DNA of 31,636 bases from Burkholderiales bacterium (GCA_014379045.1 JACMMK010000459.1:1-31636), one strand, 5' to 3'; positions 16,588-23,921 are shown, counted from the first letter of the stretch. Numbers and translations: made by a program. The notes: a model not told the origin generated them from the sequence alone.

Positions 16588-18152
16588 AGCCGGAGCGTTT
16601 TCTCGGACAGCAGGCGCCTGCGGCCTTTTTGGAAGCGACGCGCGGCAAGGAACAGGGAATCGAACGCGGCGTTTCGCTCGAGGGGGTGCCGCTGATGTAT
16701 GCGTTCTCGCGCTCGAAGGTCACCGGCTGGACGGTCGCCGCGGGCCGGCCCCTGTCGATGGCCGAAGCGCCGTTGCGGACCTCGTTCTGGGTGTGGTTGA
16801 TCGTCGTCGGCCTGTTGATGATGCTGGGGGTCCATCTCGCGCGCCGGCTGTGGGTAGACATCGGGCTGCCGCTTCGTGCGCTCGCCGAGAACGCCCGGGC
16901 GCTCGAGCGCGGCGAGCCGATCACCCTGCCTCCTTCCCGCGTGCGCGAGGTTCGGGAATGTAGCCGGGCCTGGGAGGTTGCGTTGCGCGCCGAGAAGGCG
17001 CGGCGCGGTCAGGAGTCGCTGAGACTGGCCGCGGAAGCACGCAGTCGAGCATCCGAACTCGCCACCCGCGAGAAAGACCGCCTGCTCGCGGCGCTCAGTC
17101 ACGAACTGCGCAATCCGCTCGGCGCGATATCGAACAGCGTTCACGTACTCGAGATCGCCGGCCCGCGCGAAGGCCGGGTCGCCGACATGATCGCGATCAT
17201 CAGGCGCCAGACCGGCCACCTCGGCCGGCTGCTCGACGACCTGCTCGACGTGGCCCGCGCTACTTTCGGCAAGATGTCCTTGCTGCTCGAACCGCTCGAT
17301 CTTTATCTGCTGGTGCAGCAGACGCTGGATGCTTATCGGGCAGGTAGCGGGCCGATGGCTACGCTGTCGCTGCAAGGTGAGTCCGTGTGGGTCGACGCCG
17401 ACCGTACGCGGCTGGGACAGGTGGTTCGCAACCTGATCGACAACGCGCTCAAGTTCACTCCTGCCGCGGGCTCGATCGAAGTGAAGGTGTCTGGCGCGGG
17501 TGACCTGGCTACGCTGACGGTAACGGACGACGGGGCCGGAATGCCCCCCGAGCTGATCGAACACTTGTTCGGGGCGTTCGTGCAGCGTGAGCAAACGATC
17601 GATCGTTCACAAGGGGGACTCGGCCTCGGACTGGCGCTGGTGCGCAAGATCGCTGACCTGCATTACGGCACGGTCACGGGTGAAAGCGCGGGCGTGGGGC
17701 ATGGCGCGCGCTTCACGTTCAGTCTGCCCCGACGCGCGGCGCCGGCCTCGCCCGATGTGCGCGGCGTCGGCAGTCCGATCGAGGCGGTGCCGATTCTTGT
17801 CGTCGAAGACCGGCCCGATCAGCGCGAAAGTCTGGTGCATCTTCTTCGGATCATGGGTCATGAGGTCCGGGCGGCGGGGGACGCCGCGCAGGCCCGGGTC
17901 ATGTTGCAGGACTGGCAGCCGCGACTGATCTTCATCGATCTCGGGTTGCCCGGAGAAGACGGCATCGAGTTCGCGCGAAGCCTGCGCGCGCAATCCCGTC
18001 ACGCGCAGGTGCGCATTGTTGCGCTGACTGCCTACGGCGGAGGCGACTATTCGGCGCGCCTGCGCGAGGTGGGGTTCGATGGCAAACTTGTGAAGCCGTC
18101 CAGTCACGCGGAGCTCGAGCAACTCGTGCGCGCCCTCCCGCCCACTGACTGA
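16422..18152 (+). CDS. Hybrid sensor histidine kinase, C-terminal part
   Basis: A frame of 576 residues from a GTG, though the true coding sequence continues upstream without a start, joining the frame at 15859 near base 16285. Order: end of the extracytoplasmic sensor, second membrane helix (about 120-142), HAMP-like linker, coiled coil (185-220), DHp H-box LSHELRNPLG (His227), then an intact ATPase domain with N-box NLIDNALKFTP, DDGAGM and GGLGLGLALV. A C-terminal receiver carries VVEDRPDQ and phospho-acceptor Asp506 (FIDLGLPGEDG). All catalytic motifs are kept, in contrast to the kinase at 1877-4015. A single-domain response regulator follows and may be its phosphotransfer partner. Confidence 0.88.
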   Translation: MSYRAPAIREGVVRFVVTVAFAPEELHVLLRREGADDGWIASIVDRRGAIAARNVKPERFLGQQAPAAFLEATRGKEQGIERGVSLEGVPLMYAFSRSKVTGWTVAAGRPLSMAEAPLRTSFWVWLIVVGLLMMLGVHLARRLWVDIGLPLRALAENARALERGEPITLPPSRVREVRECSRAWEVALRAEKARRGQESLRLAAEARSRASELATREKDRLLAALSHELRNPLGAISNSVHVLEIAGPREGRVADMIAIIRRQTGHLGRLLDDLLDVARATFGKMSLLLEPLDLYLLVQQTLDAYRAGSGPMATLSLQGESVWVDADRTRLGQVVRNLIDNALKFTPAAGSIEVKVSGAGDLATLTVTDDGAGMPPELIEHLFGAFVQREQTIDRSQGGLGLGLALVRKIADLHYGTVTGESAGVGHGARFTFSLPRRAAPASPDVRGVGSPIEAVPILVVEDRPDQRESLVHLLRIMGHEVRAAGDAAQARVMLQDWQPRLIFIDLGLPGEDGIEFARSLRAQSRHAQVRIVALTAYGGGDYSARLREVGFDGKLVKPSSHAELEQLVRALPPTD

Positions 18153-18294
18153 GTGGCTCCGCGCGCCGCGCTACGGATCGCGGTGGCGTGCGGGCGCGAC
18201 TACAATCGGCTATTTGCTGCGGCGAAGAACAATCGTTATCGCACCATCCAGGCGATGCGCACAGCAGCCGATATGGCTGCACGAGACAGAGACC

Positions 18295-18690
18295 ATGGCA
18301 GAAGAACGACGGATGGACGCGACCTCCGGAAACACGGGTAAGCGCGTGGTGATCATCGACGACAACGTCGATTCGGTCGAGGCCTTGTCGATGCTGCTTG
18401 AGCTCGAGGGGCATACGGTGAGCGCGGCCTACGACGGTCCGTCCGGGCTTGCGTTGATTGCATCGATGCGCCCCGACGTCGTCTTGTGCGACATCGGCTT
18501 GCCCGGCATGAACGGCTACGAAGTGGCCGAATCAGTGCGTCGGCTCGGCACCGCTGCACCAGTACTCGCAGCGATCACGGGCTACGGCCAGTCGAGTGAT
18601 ATACGCCGGGCAAGGGAAGCCGGGTTTTCCCATCATCTGGTCAAGCCGGTCGATCCGGTGGCGGTGCTGACGCTGCTGAACGAGTCGTGA
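18295..18690 (+). CDS. Single-domain response regulator
   Basis: A 131-residue stand-alone receiver. It has the acidic pair IDDN, phospho-acceptor Asp66 in LCDIGLPGMNG, a conserved Thr in AITGYGQ and Lys in HHLVKPVD. There is no output domain, so it may act as a phosphate sink, shuttle or protein-interaction switch. The ATG at 18295 was chosen; Met7 (18313) is also possible. It lies 142 bases after the hybrid kinase, and its TGA overlaps the GTG of the next gene (GTGA, 18687-18690), implying coupled translation with the phospholipase D enzyme. Confidence 0.9.
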   Translation: MAEERRMDATSGNTGKRVVIIDDNVDSVEALSMLLELEGHTVSAAYDGPSGLALIASMRPDVVLCDIGLPGMNGYEVAESVRRLGTAAPVLAAITGYGQSSDIRRAREAGFSHHLVKPVDPVAVLTLLNES

Positions 18691-19961
18691 GCGACCTGGC
18701 ATGGGTGGTCCTGGTGACCGCGCTGGTCACGGTGCTGCTCACACTGCTGGTGCTGAATATGGGCGGCAGCGAGAAGCGCATCGAGCGCCGGGTACCGCGC
18801 TTCTACGGCTCCAGCGAACGGGATTTCGCCCGCGCCATGGGCACGTTGCTGGGGCCCTCGATCGTCCCGGGCAATCGTGTCGAGGTGCTGCATAACGGTG
18901 ACGAAATATTCCCCGCGATGCTGGAGGCGATAGAAGGCGCTCGCGTAAGCATCACGTTTGAAACGTTCATTTACTGGTCCGGCGAGATCGGCGCCCAGTT
19001 CGCCCGCGCCCTTGCTGCACGGGCACGCGCAGGCGTGGCCGTGCACATCCTTCTCGACTGGGTCGGATCGCGCTCGTTCGAAGACTCTTTGTTCGAGGAA
19101 ATGCGCGAGGCCGGGGCGGAGATCAACCGCTACCACCCGCTGCATTGGTATCACCTCGGGCGTCTGAACAACCGAACCCATCGCAAGGTGCTGGTGGTGG
19201 ATGGACGCATCGGGTTCACCGGGGGCGTCGGCATCGCGCCGCAATGGACCGGACATGCCCAGAACGCGGACCATTGGCGCGACATGCACTTCAGGGTGCA
19301 GGGGCCCGTGGTGGCGCAGATGCAAGCCGTGTTCCTCGACAACTGGATCAAGAGCACGGGACATGTGCTGCACGGCGCCGCTTATTTTCCCGAGTTAGAG
19401 GCTGCCGGGGAATGCGGGGCGCAGATGTTCAGCAGCTCACCGTCGGGCGGGTCCGAAAGCATGCACCTGATGTATCTGCTTTCGATCACCGCGGCGGAGG
19501 CGCGTCTGGACCTGTCGATTTCGTATTTCGTGCCCGATTCATTGACGATCCGCGCGCTGGTCGAGGCTGCCGGGCGCGGAGTCAAAGTCAGGATCATCGT
19601 TCCGGGGCGGCGGATCGATCAATGGGTCGTGCGCAACGCATCGCGCGCGTTGTGGGGACCGATGCTGCGTGCCGGGATCGAGATCCACGAGTTCGTCCCG
19701 ACGATGTTCCACTGCAAGGCGATGGTCGTCGACGACCGGATGGTGTCGGTCGGGTCGACGAATTTCGACAATCGGTCGTTCCGACTCAATGATGAAGCCA
19801 ATCTGAATGTCTATCACGCGGGATTCGCGCAGATCATGCGCGCGGTGTTCGAAGACGATCTTAAACGCAGTCGCGAGATCACTTACGCGCGCTGGAAGCG
19901 TCGTCCGTTGCGCGAGCGTCTGCAGGGTGTGTTCAGCCGGATGCTTAGTTCCCAGCTCTAG
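18687..19961 (+). CDS. Cardiolipin synthase/phospholipase D-family enzyme
   Basis: A 424-residue HKD-superfamily protein with an N-terminal membrane helix (residues 5-24) and two active-site motifs: HRKVLVVD (His165, with GFTGG after it) and HCKAMVVDD (His342, with VGSTNFDNRSF after it). Length and layout suit a ClsB-like bacterial cardiolipin synthase. The GTG start overlaps the stop of the upstream response regulator by four bases. A DUF1328 gene follows after 133 bases. A lipoprotein paralogue lies at 6065-7414. Confidence 0.9.
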   Translation: MSDLAWVVLVTALVTVLLTLLVLNMGGSEKRIERRVPRFYGSSERDFARAMGTLLGPSIVPGNRVEVLHNGDEIFPAMLEAIEGARVSITFETFIYWSGEIGAQFARALAARARAGVAVHILLDWVGSRSFEDSLFEEMREAGAEINRYHPLHWYHLGRLNNRTHRKVLVVDGRIGFTGGVGIAPQWTGHAQNADHWRDMHFRVQGPVVAQMQAVFLDNWIKSTGHVLHGAAYFPELEAAGECGAQMFSSSPSGGSESMHLMYLLSITAAEARLDLSISYFVPDSLTIRALVEAAGRGVKVRIIVPGRRIDQWVVRNASRALWGPMLRAGIEIHEFVPTMFHCKAMVVDDRMVSVGSTNFDNRSFRLNDEANLNVYHAGFAQIMRAVFEDDLKRSREITYARWKRRPLRERLQGVFSRMLSSQL

Positions 19962-20094
19962 CGTCCGTCCAGCGCCGTCCACGAAAGTGTCGGCGTTCCC
20001 GCGGCCGATCGGGCATGAACGTTGCGGAATTTAGGTCGCGCCATAGACCGCCGAGCGTTTGGCGGGCGTTTGCGTCCGGCATAAAGGAGGTCCC

Positions 20095-20262
20095 ATGCTT
20101 TATTGGGCGGCAGTTTTCTTCGTGATCGCGATCGTCGCCGCCGTGCTCGGGTTCGGCGGCATCGCGGCAGGTGCTTCGAGCATCGCGCAGATTCTGTTCT
20201 TCGTGTTCATAGTGATCGCACTGATCTCGTTGATCGTGGGCCTGGGGCGTGGACGTCGTTGA
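20095..20262 (+). CDS. DUF1328 small membrane protein (copy B)
   Basis: A 55-residue two-helix membrane peptide, MLYWAAVFFVIAIVAAVLG at the start and LGRGRR at the end. It is a clear paralogue of the peptide at 5542-5709 with the same length and the same YWAAVF opening. An ideal AAAGGAGG lies just before the ATG, which makes this start much better than the GTG upstream at 20059. Function unknown; in both places the gene neighbours an HKD phospholipase gene. Confidence 0.9.
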   Translation: MLYWAAVFFVIAIVAAVLGFGGIAAGASSIAQILFFVFIVIALISLIVGLGRGRR

Positions 20263-20334
20263 AATTCGCTTCGCGACCTAGGCACGTCGGTTGCGAAAAA
20301 CAGCGTACAGCCATCCGGCTGACTTGAGGAGCAC

Positions 20335-20538
20335 ATGATGAATTGGGACCGGATCGAAGGTAACTGGAAGCAGATCAAGGGCAGCGTCAAGGAGCAATGG
20401 GGCAAGTTGACAGACGACCATATCGATGAGATCTCGGGAAAACGCGATCAACTCGTTGGCCGGATCCAGTCGAGCTATGGGTGTACCAAAGACGAGGCAG
20501 ACAAGCAGGTACGGGACTGGGAGTCTGCGCAGAAGTAG
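20335..20538 (+). CDS. CsbD-family stress protein
   Basis: A 67-residue hydrophilic protein with the CsbD signature: NWDRIEGNWKQIKGSVKEQWGKL, then DQLVGRIQ and a C-terminal DEADKQVRDWE. CsbD proteins are general-stress proteins (YjbJ in E. coli is very abundant) with no known biochemical activity. GAGGAG precedes tandem ATG codons at 20335 and 20338. It is probably co-expressed with the DUF1328 gene 72 bases upstream. Confidence 0.93.
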   Translation: MMNWDRIEGNWKQIKGSVKEQWGKLTDDHIDEISGKRDQLVGRIQSSYGCTKDEADKQVRDWESAQK

Positions 20539-20609
20539 ATGGGTCCGGTTGCACGGGCCGCGGCGCGGTAGCGCGCGGCCCCGTCACCGGTAGAGATGGA
20601 GGGGAGCGA

Positions 20610-21161
20610 ATGAGTACCGATTCGATGCGCAACACATTGGTTTTTATCTGCCTGCTGGGGTCGGCCTCGGTGTATGGACAGTCGGCCGCGATGAGCAAGG
20701 CCGATTACGCGCAGGCGCGGGAGCGAGCCCAGGCAGATTTCCGTGCGGCCAATGAGCGCTGCAAGCCCCTGCGGGGCAATGCGCAGGACGTCTGCGAGCA
20801 GGAGGCGCGCGCCGCCCGAAAACGCACGCTCGCCGAGGCAGACGCCGCGCGTTCCGGAACCGATCGCGCAAAGGTGAACGCGGCGGAGACGCGAACCGAC
20901 GGAGATTACCGGGTCGCCCGGGAGCGTTGCGACGCGTTTTCAGGCAATGATCGTGATGTGTGCGTGGAACGAGCTCGCGTTGACCGGAACAATGCGCAGG
21001 TGCGTCAGAAGGAACAACAGCGCGCAAGCGAGGCACGTGCGGACGCGGCCGCCGAGCGGCGTGAGGGCGAGTACCGTGTTGCCCGCGAGCGCTGCGACTC
21101 GCTCGATGGCGATGCCAAAGACCGTTGCCTCGCTGATGCGAAGCGCCTACGCGTCAAGTAG
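20610..21161 (+). CDS. Secreted protein with three cysteine-pair repeats, unknown function
   Basis: A 183-residue protein with a signal peptide (residues 1-23, cleavage after VYG). The mature part is highly charged, alanine-rich and predicted helical. Three repeats carry cysteine pairs at Cys51/62, Cys107/118 and Cys162/173. Each pair is C-X10-C, the repeat period is 55-56 residues, and the flanks read NERCKPLRGNAQDVC, RERCDAFSGNDRDVC and RERCDSLDGDAKDRC. In the periplasm these would form intra-repeat disulfides in helical hairpins. I recall similar unnamed proteins in Burkholderiales but no function. GGAGGGGAG lies before the ATG; an in-frame GTG upstream is less likely. Confidence 0.82.
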   Translation: MSTDSMRNTLVFICLLGSASVYGQSAAMSKADYAQARERAQADFRAANERCKPLRGNAQDVCEQEARAARKRTLAEADAARSGTDRAKVNAAETRTDGDYRVARERCDAFSGNDRDVCVERARVDRNNAQVRQKEQQRASEARADAAAERREGEYRVARERCDSLDGDAKDRCLADAKRLRVK

Positions 21162-21267
21162 AGGTGTGCGGACTTGCCGGGCAACACGGGTGACAGGAAC
21201 AGGGTTTGCGCAGTAGAGGAACAGACCGGCTACGACACTGACGGGTCTTATACACAGCGAGGACACG

Positions 21268-21504
21268 ATGACTTCAACAGCGAAGCCCGACGAGACGAAG
21301 CCCGACGCGGCGGTGGAAGGCGAAGGGAGCTACCGCGCGACGGAAGAGTACAACCGCCGGACGCGCGCCTTCATCGATTCCGGCAAGGTCGAGAAGGCCG
21401 CGGAGGATGCAGCACCGCGGTCAGATTCCGAAGCTACTGAAATGCTAGAAGCCGAAGAGGAAGGCAAGTCGCATCGCAAGGGCGGTGATTCCGAGTCCGT
21501 ATAA
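21268..21504 (+). CDS. Small hydrophilic protein, unknown function
   Basis: A 78-residue, strongly charged protein without hydrophobic segments, rich in E, D, A, S and K. The central part SYRATEEYNRRTRAFIDSG is the only segment likely to be ordered. It resembles unnamed hydrophilin-like proteins found beside CsbD and DUF883 genes. GCGAGGA precedes the ATG. It is likely cytoplasmic, and its role is inferred only from the stress-gene neighbourhood. Confidence 0.72.
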   Translation: MTSTAKPDETKPDAAVEGEGSYRATEEYNRRTRAFIDSGKVEKAAEDAAPRSDSEATEMLEAEEEGKSHRKGGDSESV

Positions 21505-21587
21505 CCCGAACGGTGGGTTAGCCCCAGAACTGCCTCGCATTCTGCTCCGCACCATGTCTAGTCATTCATAAAACCAGGAGAAACGAA

Positions 21588-21956
21588 ATGGAATCGATGA
21601 GCAGAGGATCTACCGGCGCCGCGCGCGATGTCTTGCATCAGGCTGCGGAGCGCATCCGCCCGAGTCAGGAAAAGTTGGTCGGTGACTTCAGGACTCTGAT
21701 CACCGATGCCGATCAATTGATGAAAAGCATCGCCAGTGCATCGGGTGAAGGAATGTCCGTGGCCCGCGACCGATTCGCGAGCCAACTCGAAAGCGCCAAG
21801 CACTCCTACGAAGAAACCGAGCGAGCCTTGCGGGCGCGGGTCGAAAACGCCACCGACGCCACTGCCCAGTATGTCTCGAGAAATCCTATTCAGGCTGTGG
21901 CGATCGCCGCAGCGGTAGGCCTGGTACTGGGCATGTTGACGCGCCATCGGGATTGA
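21588..21956 (+). CDS. DUF883 (ElaB/YqjD-like) membrane-anchored protein
   Basis: A 122-residue protein with a long amphipathic helical region (residues 10-95) and a C-terminal membrane anchor (about 100-117), preceded by the family motif YVSRNPIQAVAIAAAVG. In E. coli ElaB and YqjD are stationary-phase inner-membrane proteins; YqjD binds ribosomes. The start has AGGAG seven bases before the ATG. The usual yqjE-type partner is missing; a 69-residue protein follows instead. Confidence 0.92.
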   Translation: MESMSRGSTGAARDVLHQAAERIRPSQEKLVGDFRTLITDADQLMKSIASASGEGMSVARDRFASQLESAKHSYEETERALRARVENATDATAQYVSRNPIQAVAIAAAVGLVLGMLTRHRD

Positions 21957-21981
21957 AGTTCACCCAAATTCGGAGGTTGAA

Positions 21982-22191
21982 ATGTTACGAGCGCTGTTCA
22001 TTGCGGTGGCCGCGGGACTTGCCCTGGCGAATGCCCGGACCCTCATCGGTTCGGCGAAGCGTCGGCTACCCGAGTTGAAGGAAGATCTGAACCGTTGGGA
22101 AGACGAGGGCGGTGCGCCGGCGAGCGGGGCGACATCGGTAGGATCGCAAACTATCTCGCCGTCCGCGACTATTCACGCATCGCGATCGTGA
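21982..22191 (+). CDS. Small protein with N-terminal membrane helix, unknown function
   Basis: A 69-residue protein with a short hydrophobic N-terminus (LRALFIAVAAGLALANA), then a charged helix (SAKRRLPELKEDLNRWEDE) and a Ser/Ala-rich tail. CGGAGG precedes the ATG and it lies 25 bases after the DUF883 gene, so it is probably in the same transcript. I do not recognise a family. An intrinsic terminator follows. Confidence 0.65.
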   Translation: MLRALFIAVAAGLALANARTLIGSAKRRLPELKEDLNRWEDEGGAPASGATSVGSQTISPSATIHASRS

Positions 22192-22237
22192 GCGGAAGTT
22201 GCCCGAACGGCAAAAGCTGATCGAGGCGATCTGAAAA

Positions 22238-22270
22238 AGAAAAGGGCGAAACCGGGTTTCGCCCTTTTTG
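22238..22270 (+). terminator. Rho-independent terminator
   Basis: AAAGGGCGAAAC and GTTTCGCCCTTT form a perfect 12-base-pair stem (22241-22252 with 22256-22267) with a 3-base loop, followed by TTG. The A-rich left flank means it can also serve the convergent ferritin-like gene, whose stop is at 22313. Confidence 0.88.
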
Positions 22271-22312
22271 TTACCGCTGTTCGTGACTATCGCGAACAGC
22301 CTGAGGCTTAGC

Positions 22313-22924
22313 TCACCGCCGCGGCTTGAGCGCCTGTTGTTGCAGCGCTGCCAGATTTTCCGGCAACCCTTCAAGCAGGTCTTTCATGTCGTCGGCATGA
22401 TGCTCCTCCGATGCGAGGATTTGCTCCAGCATGCGCCGGGTGGTCGGGTCGCGGTCGCCGAGAAACTGCGCGAGTTCGCGATAACTGTCGATGGCGATCC
22501 GTTCCGCCACGAGATTCTCCCGGATCATGTCGATCAGAGTCGCACCCTCTACATACTCGGCATGGCTGCGCGCCGTGAGCGTACTTGGATCGAAATCCGG
22601 TTCTCCGCCGAGTTGGACGATGCGCTCGGCGAGCAGATCCGCATGCTGCTGCTCTTCGTCGGCATGCTCCTTGAACTCGGACGCGACCGAGGCACCGACG
22701 AGGCCATTGGCCATGAAGTAATGACGCTTGTAGCGAAGTACGCAGACCAGCTCGGTCGCAAGCGCTTCGTTCAGCAGACGGCACACCTCTTCAGCATCGA
22801 GCGAGTAGCCATCGGTAACAGCGCCATCGTCGATGTCGGCACGGGCACGCTGGCGCAATGTGGCAACGTCGCTGAGCGAGCCAGGCGCGGGGCGCGGCGT
22901 CGCCGCCGGTGGTGATGAACTCAT
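22313..22924 (-). CDS. Ferritin-like/bacterioferritin-type protein
   Basis: A 203-residue four-helix ferritin-like protein. Metal-ligand candidates are Glu58 in ALATELVCVLRY, the ExxH at Glu91-His94 (EEQQHAD), Glu141 and the ExxH at Glu173-His176 (EEHHADDM). This matches the di-iron carboxylate layout of bacterioferritins and related DPS/rubrerythrin-like proteins. A 40-residue, Pro/Ala-rich N-terminal extension precedes the helices. No haem methionine is obvious. The ATG has AGGAG upstream. It stores iron or detoxifies peroxide by inference, which suits the stress cluster around it. Confidence 0.87.
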   Translation of the reverse strand: MSSSPPAATPRPAPGSLSDVATLRQRARADIDDGAVTDGYSLDAEEVCRLLNEALATELVCVLRYKRHYFMANGLVGASVASEFKEHADEEQQHADLLAERIVQLGGEPDFDPSTLTARSHAEYVEGATLIDMIRENLVAERIAIDSYRELAQFLGDRDPTTRRMLEQILASEEHHADDMKDLLEGLPENLAALQQQALKPRR

Positions 22925-22975
22925 TGAAGGGCTCCTGTCGTGGCACGCATGCGAATGCGCTGCCGGGTAAGTGGG

Positions 22976-23053
22976 TCAGAAAACGCCGAAGACTTTCAAC
23001 AGAATGATGGCGCTGATCGGAACGCCAAGAAGCCAGAGCAATATCGAACGCAT
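22976..23053 (-). CDS. 25-residue hydrophobic membrane peptide
   Basis: A very short frame, MRSILLWLLGVPISAIILLK followed by VFGVF and TGA. It forms a single membrane helix with a mid-helix GVP. CAGGAG lies seven bases before the ATG, and the gap to the ferritin gene on the same strand is 51 bases. I recall similar LLWLLGVP peptides in other betaproteobacteria, which supports a real gene, but I cannot check this here. A sigma-54-like promoter lies upstream (23130-23144). Function unknown. Confidence 0.7.
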   Translation of the reverse strand: MRSILLWLLGVPISAIILLKVFGVF

Positions 23054-23129
23054 GGGAAACTCCTGTTGGACTCGGACGTGAAAATGGGCCGTGCGGCAGC
23101 CCGCTGGTGGCTGCCTAACCACCACTTAC

Positions 23130-23144
23130 GCAACGCGCGTACCC
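23130..23144 (-). promoter_or_regulatory. Possible sigma-54 promoter of the 25-residue peptide gene
   Basis: Read on the minus strand, GGGTAC-N5-TTGC keeps the invariant GG and GC of the -24/-12 boxes at the correct 10-base spacing, with a full TTGC. It is about 77 bases upstream of the start codon. The window encodes an NtrC-type activator (4087-5508). In GC-rich DNA such matches arise by chance, so this is tentative. Confidence 0.3.
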
Positions 23145-23294
23145 ACCTTTTGGGCGTATGACTGTCGTACGCGGAGTCGGGCGCGTTCGTTGCGATTTCT
23201 CCAACTGAGGGGCGCCTGCGTCCCAGTAAGCGAGACAGCGGGACGCACGATTCACCGGCGTCCGACCCCACGTCACTACCTGAAGGAGCATTTC

Positions 23295-23708
23295 ATGAAA
23301 GTAAACGAATCCACGACCGGTCTTCGAAAAGTCGCCGTCGCCAGTGTTGCAATGCTGTCACTGCTCACCGTCGCTGCGTGCGGAGACCGTGACGCGACGC
23401 GTACCGGCTCGACCACCACTGGCACGACGCCGGCCAATACTGCGGTTGTCACGACAGCGCCGGACAGCATGCGCCCCACGTCTGACGCAGGGCGGGCAGT
23501 CGAGGACACTGCGTTGACAGCCAAAGTCAAGGCGGCGCTGCTGGCCGACCCTGATGTCAAGGGTTTGGCGATCAATGTCGACACCAAAGACGGCGTCGTT
23601 TCCCTGATCGGCAAGGTCGGAGGACAAGGCGAGCGTGATAAAGCGCTGCAAGTCGCTCGCAATGTCGAAGGGGTTCGCAGCGTAAGCGATCAGCTTGCGG
23701 TCAACTGA
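23295..23708 (+). CDS. BON-domain lipoprotein (copy B)
   Basis: A 137-residue lipoprotein: signal peptide with lipobox VAAC (Cys29), a Thr/Ala/Ser-rich linker (32-62) and one BON domain (about 66-136, DTALTAKVKAALLAD, GVVSLIGKVG, GVRSVSDQL). BON domains are membrane/phospholipid-binding. Probable location is the periplasmic face of a membrane. AAGGAG precedes the ATG. It is followed by a strong terminator. Paralogous in type to 8883-9203. Confidence 0.92.
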   Translation: MKVNESTTGLRKVAVASVAMLSLLTVAACGDRDATRTGSTTTGTTPANTAVVTTAPDSMRPTSDAGRAVEDTALTAKVKAALLADPDVKGLAINVDTKDGVVSLIGKVGGQGERDKALQVARNVEGVRSVSDQLAVN

Positions 23709-23726
23709 CCCTTTGTGTCGCACAGC

Positions 23727-23758
23727 AAAGGGGCCGGCGTGACGCCGGCCCTTTTTTT
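23727..23758 (+). terminator. Rho-independent terminator of BON lipoprotein gene
   Basis: GGGCCGGCG and CGCCGGCCC (23731-23739 with 23743-23751) form a 9-base-pair GC-rich stem with a TGA loop, followed by seven T. It lies 22 bases after the stop codon. Confidence 0.93.
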
Positions 23759-23814
23759 GGGTGGACGGGAGGTGCGCGCGAAGCATCTGAATTGTTTACA
23801 CTCTGCGCTGACGT

Positions 23815-23891
23815 CAGGGTGTAGCTCAGCCTGGTAGAGCGCGTGCCTTGGGCGCACGAGGTCGCAGGTTCGAATCCTGTCTCCCTGACCA
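23815..23891 (+). tRNA. tRNA-Pro (anticodon UGG)
   Basis: A 77-base cloverleaf with encoded CCA. D stem GCTC/GAGC, anticodon stem CGTGC/GCACG with loop CTTGGGC (anticodon TGG), T stem GCAGG/CCTGT with TTCGAAT loop. Acceptor stem CAGGGTG pairs with CTCCCTG except for a T6-T67 mismatch. The discriminator base is A, as usual for tRNA-Pro. It stands alone between the BON terminator and the hydantoinase operon. Confidence 0.93.
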
Positions 23892-23921
23892 TCGCGTCGA
23901 CTCGACGTAGATTCACGGCAG

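Noticed and set aside
16230..17594. Minus-strand frame of 454 codons opposite the hybrid kinase
   Set aside because: Antisense shadow of the kinase, His/Arg/Gln-rich and without motifs.
23815..23921. tRNA-Pro as an attachment site for an integrated element
   Set aside because: No integrase, no repeated tRNA end nearby, and the downstream genes look like a normal catabolic operon.
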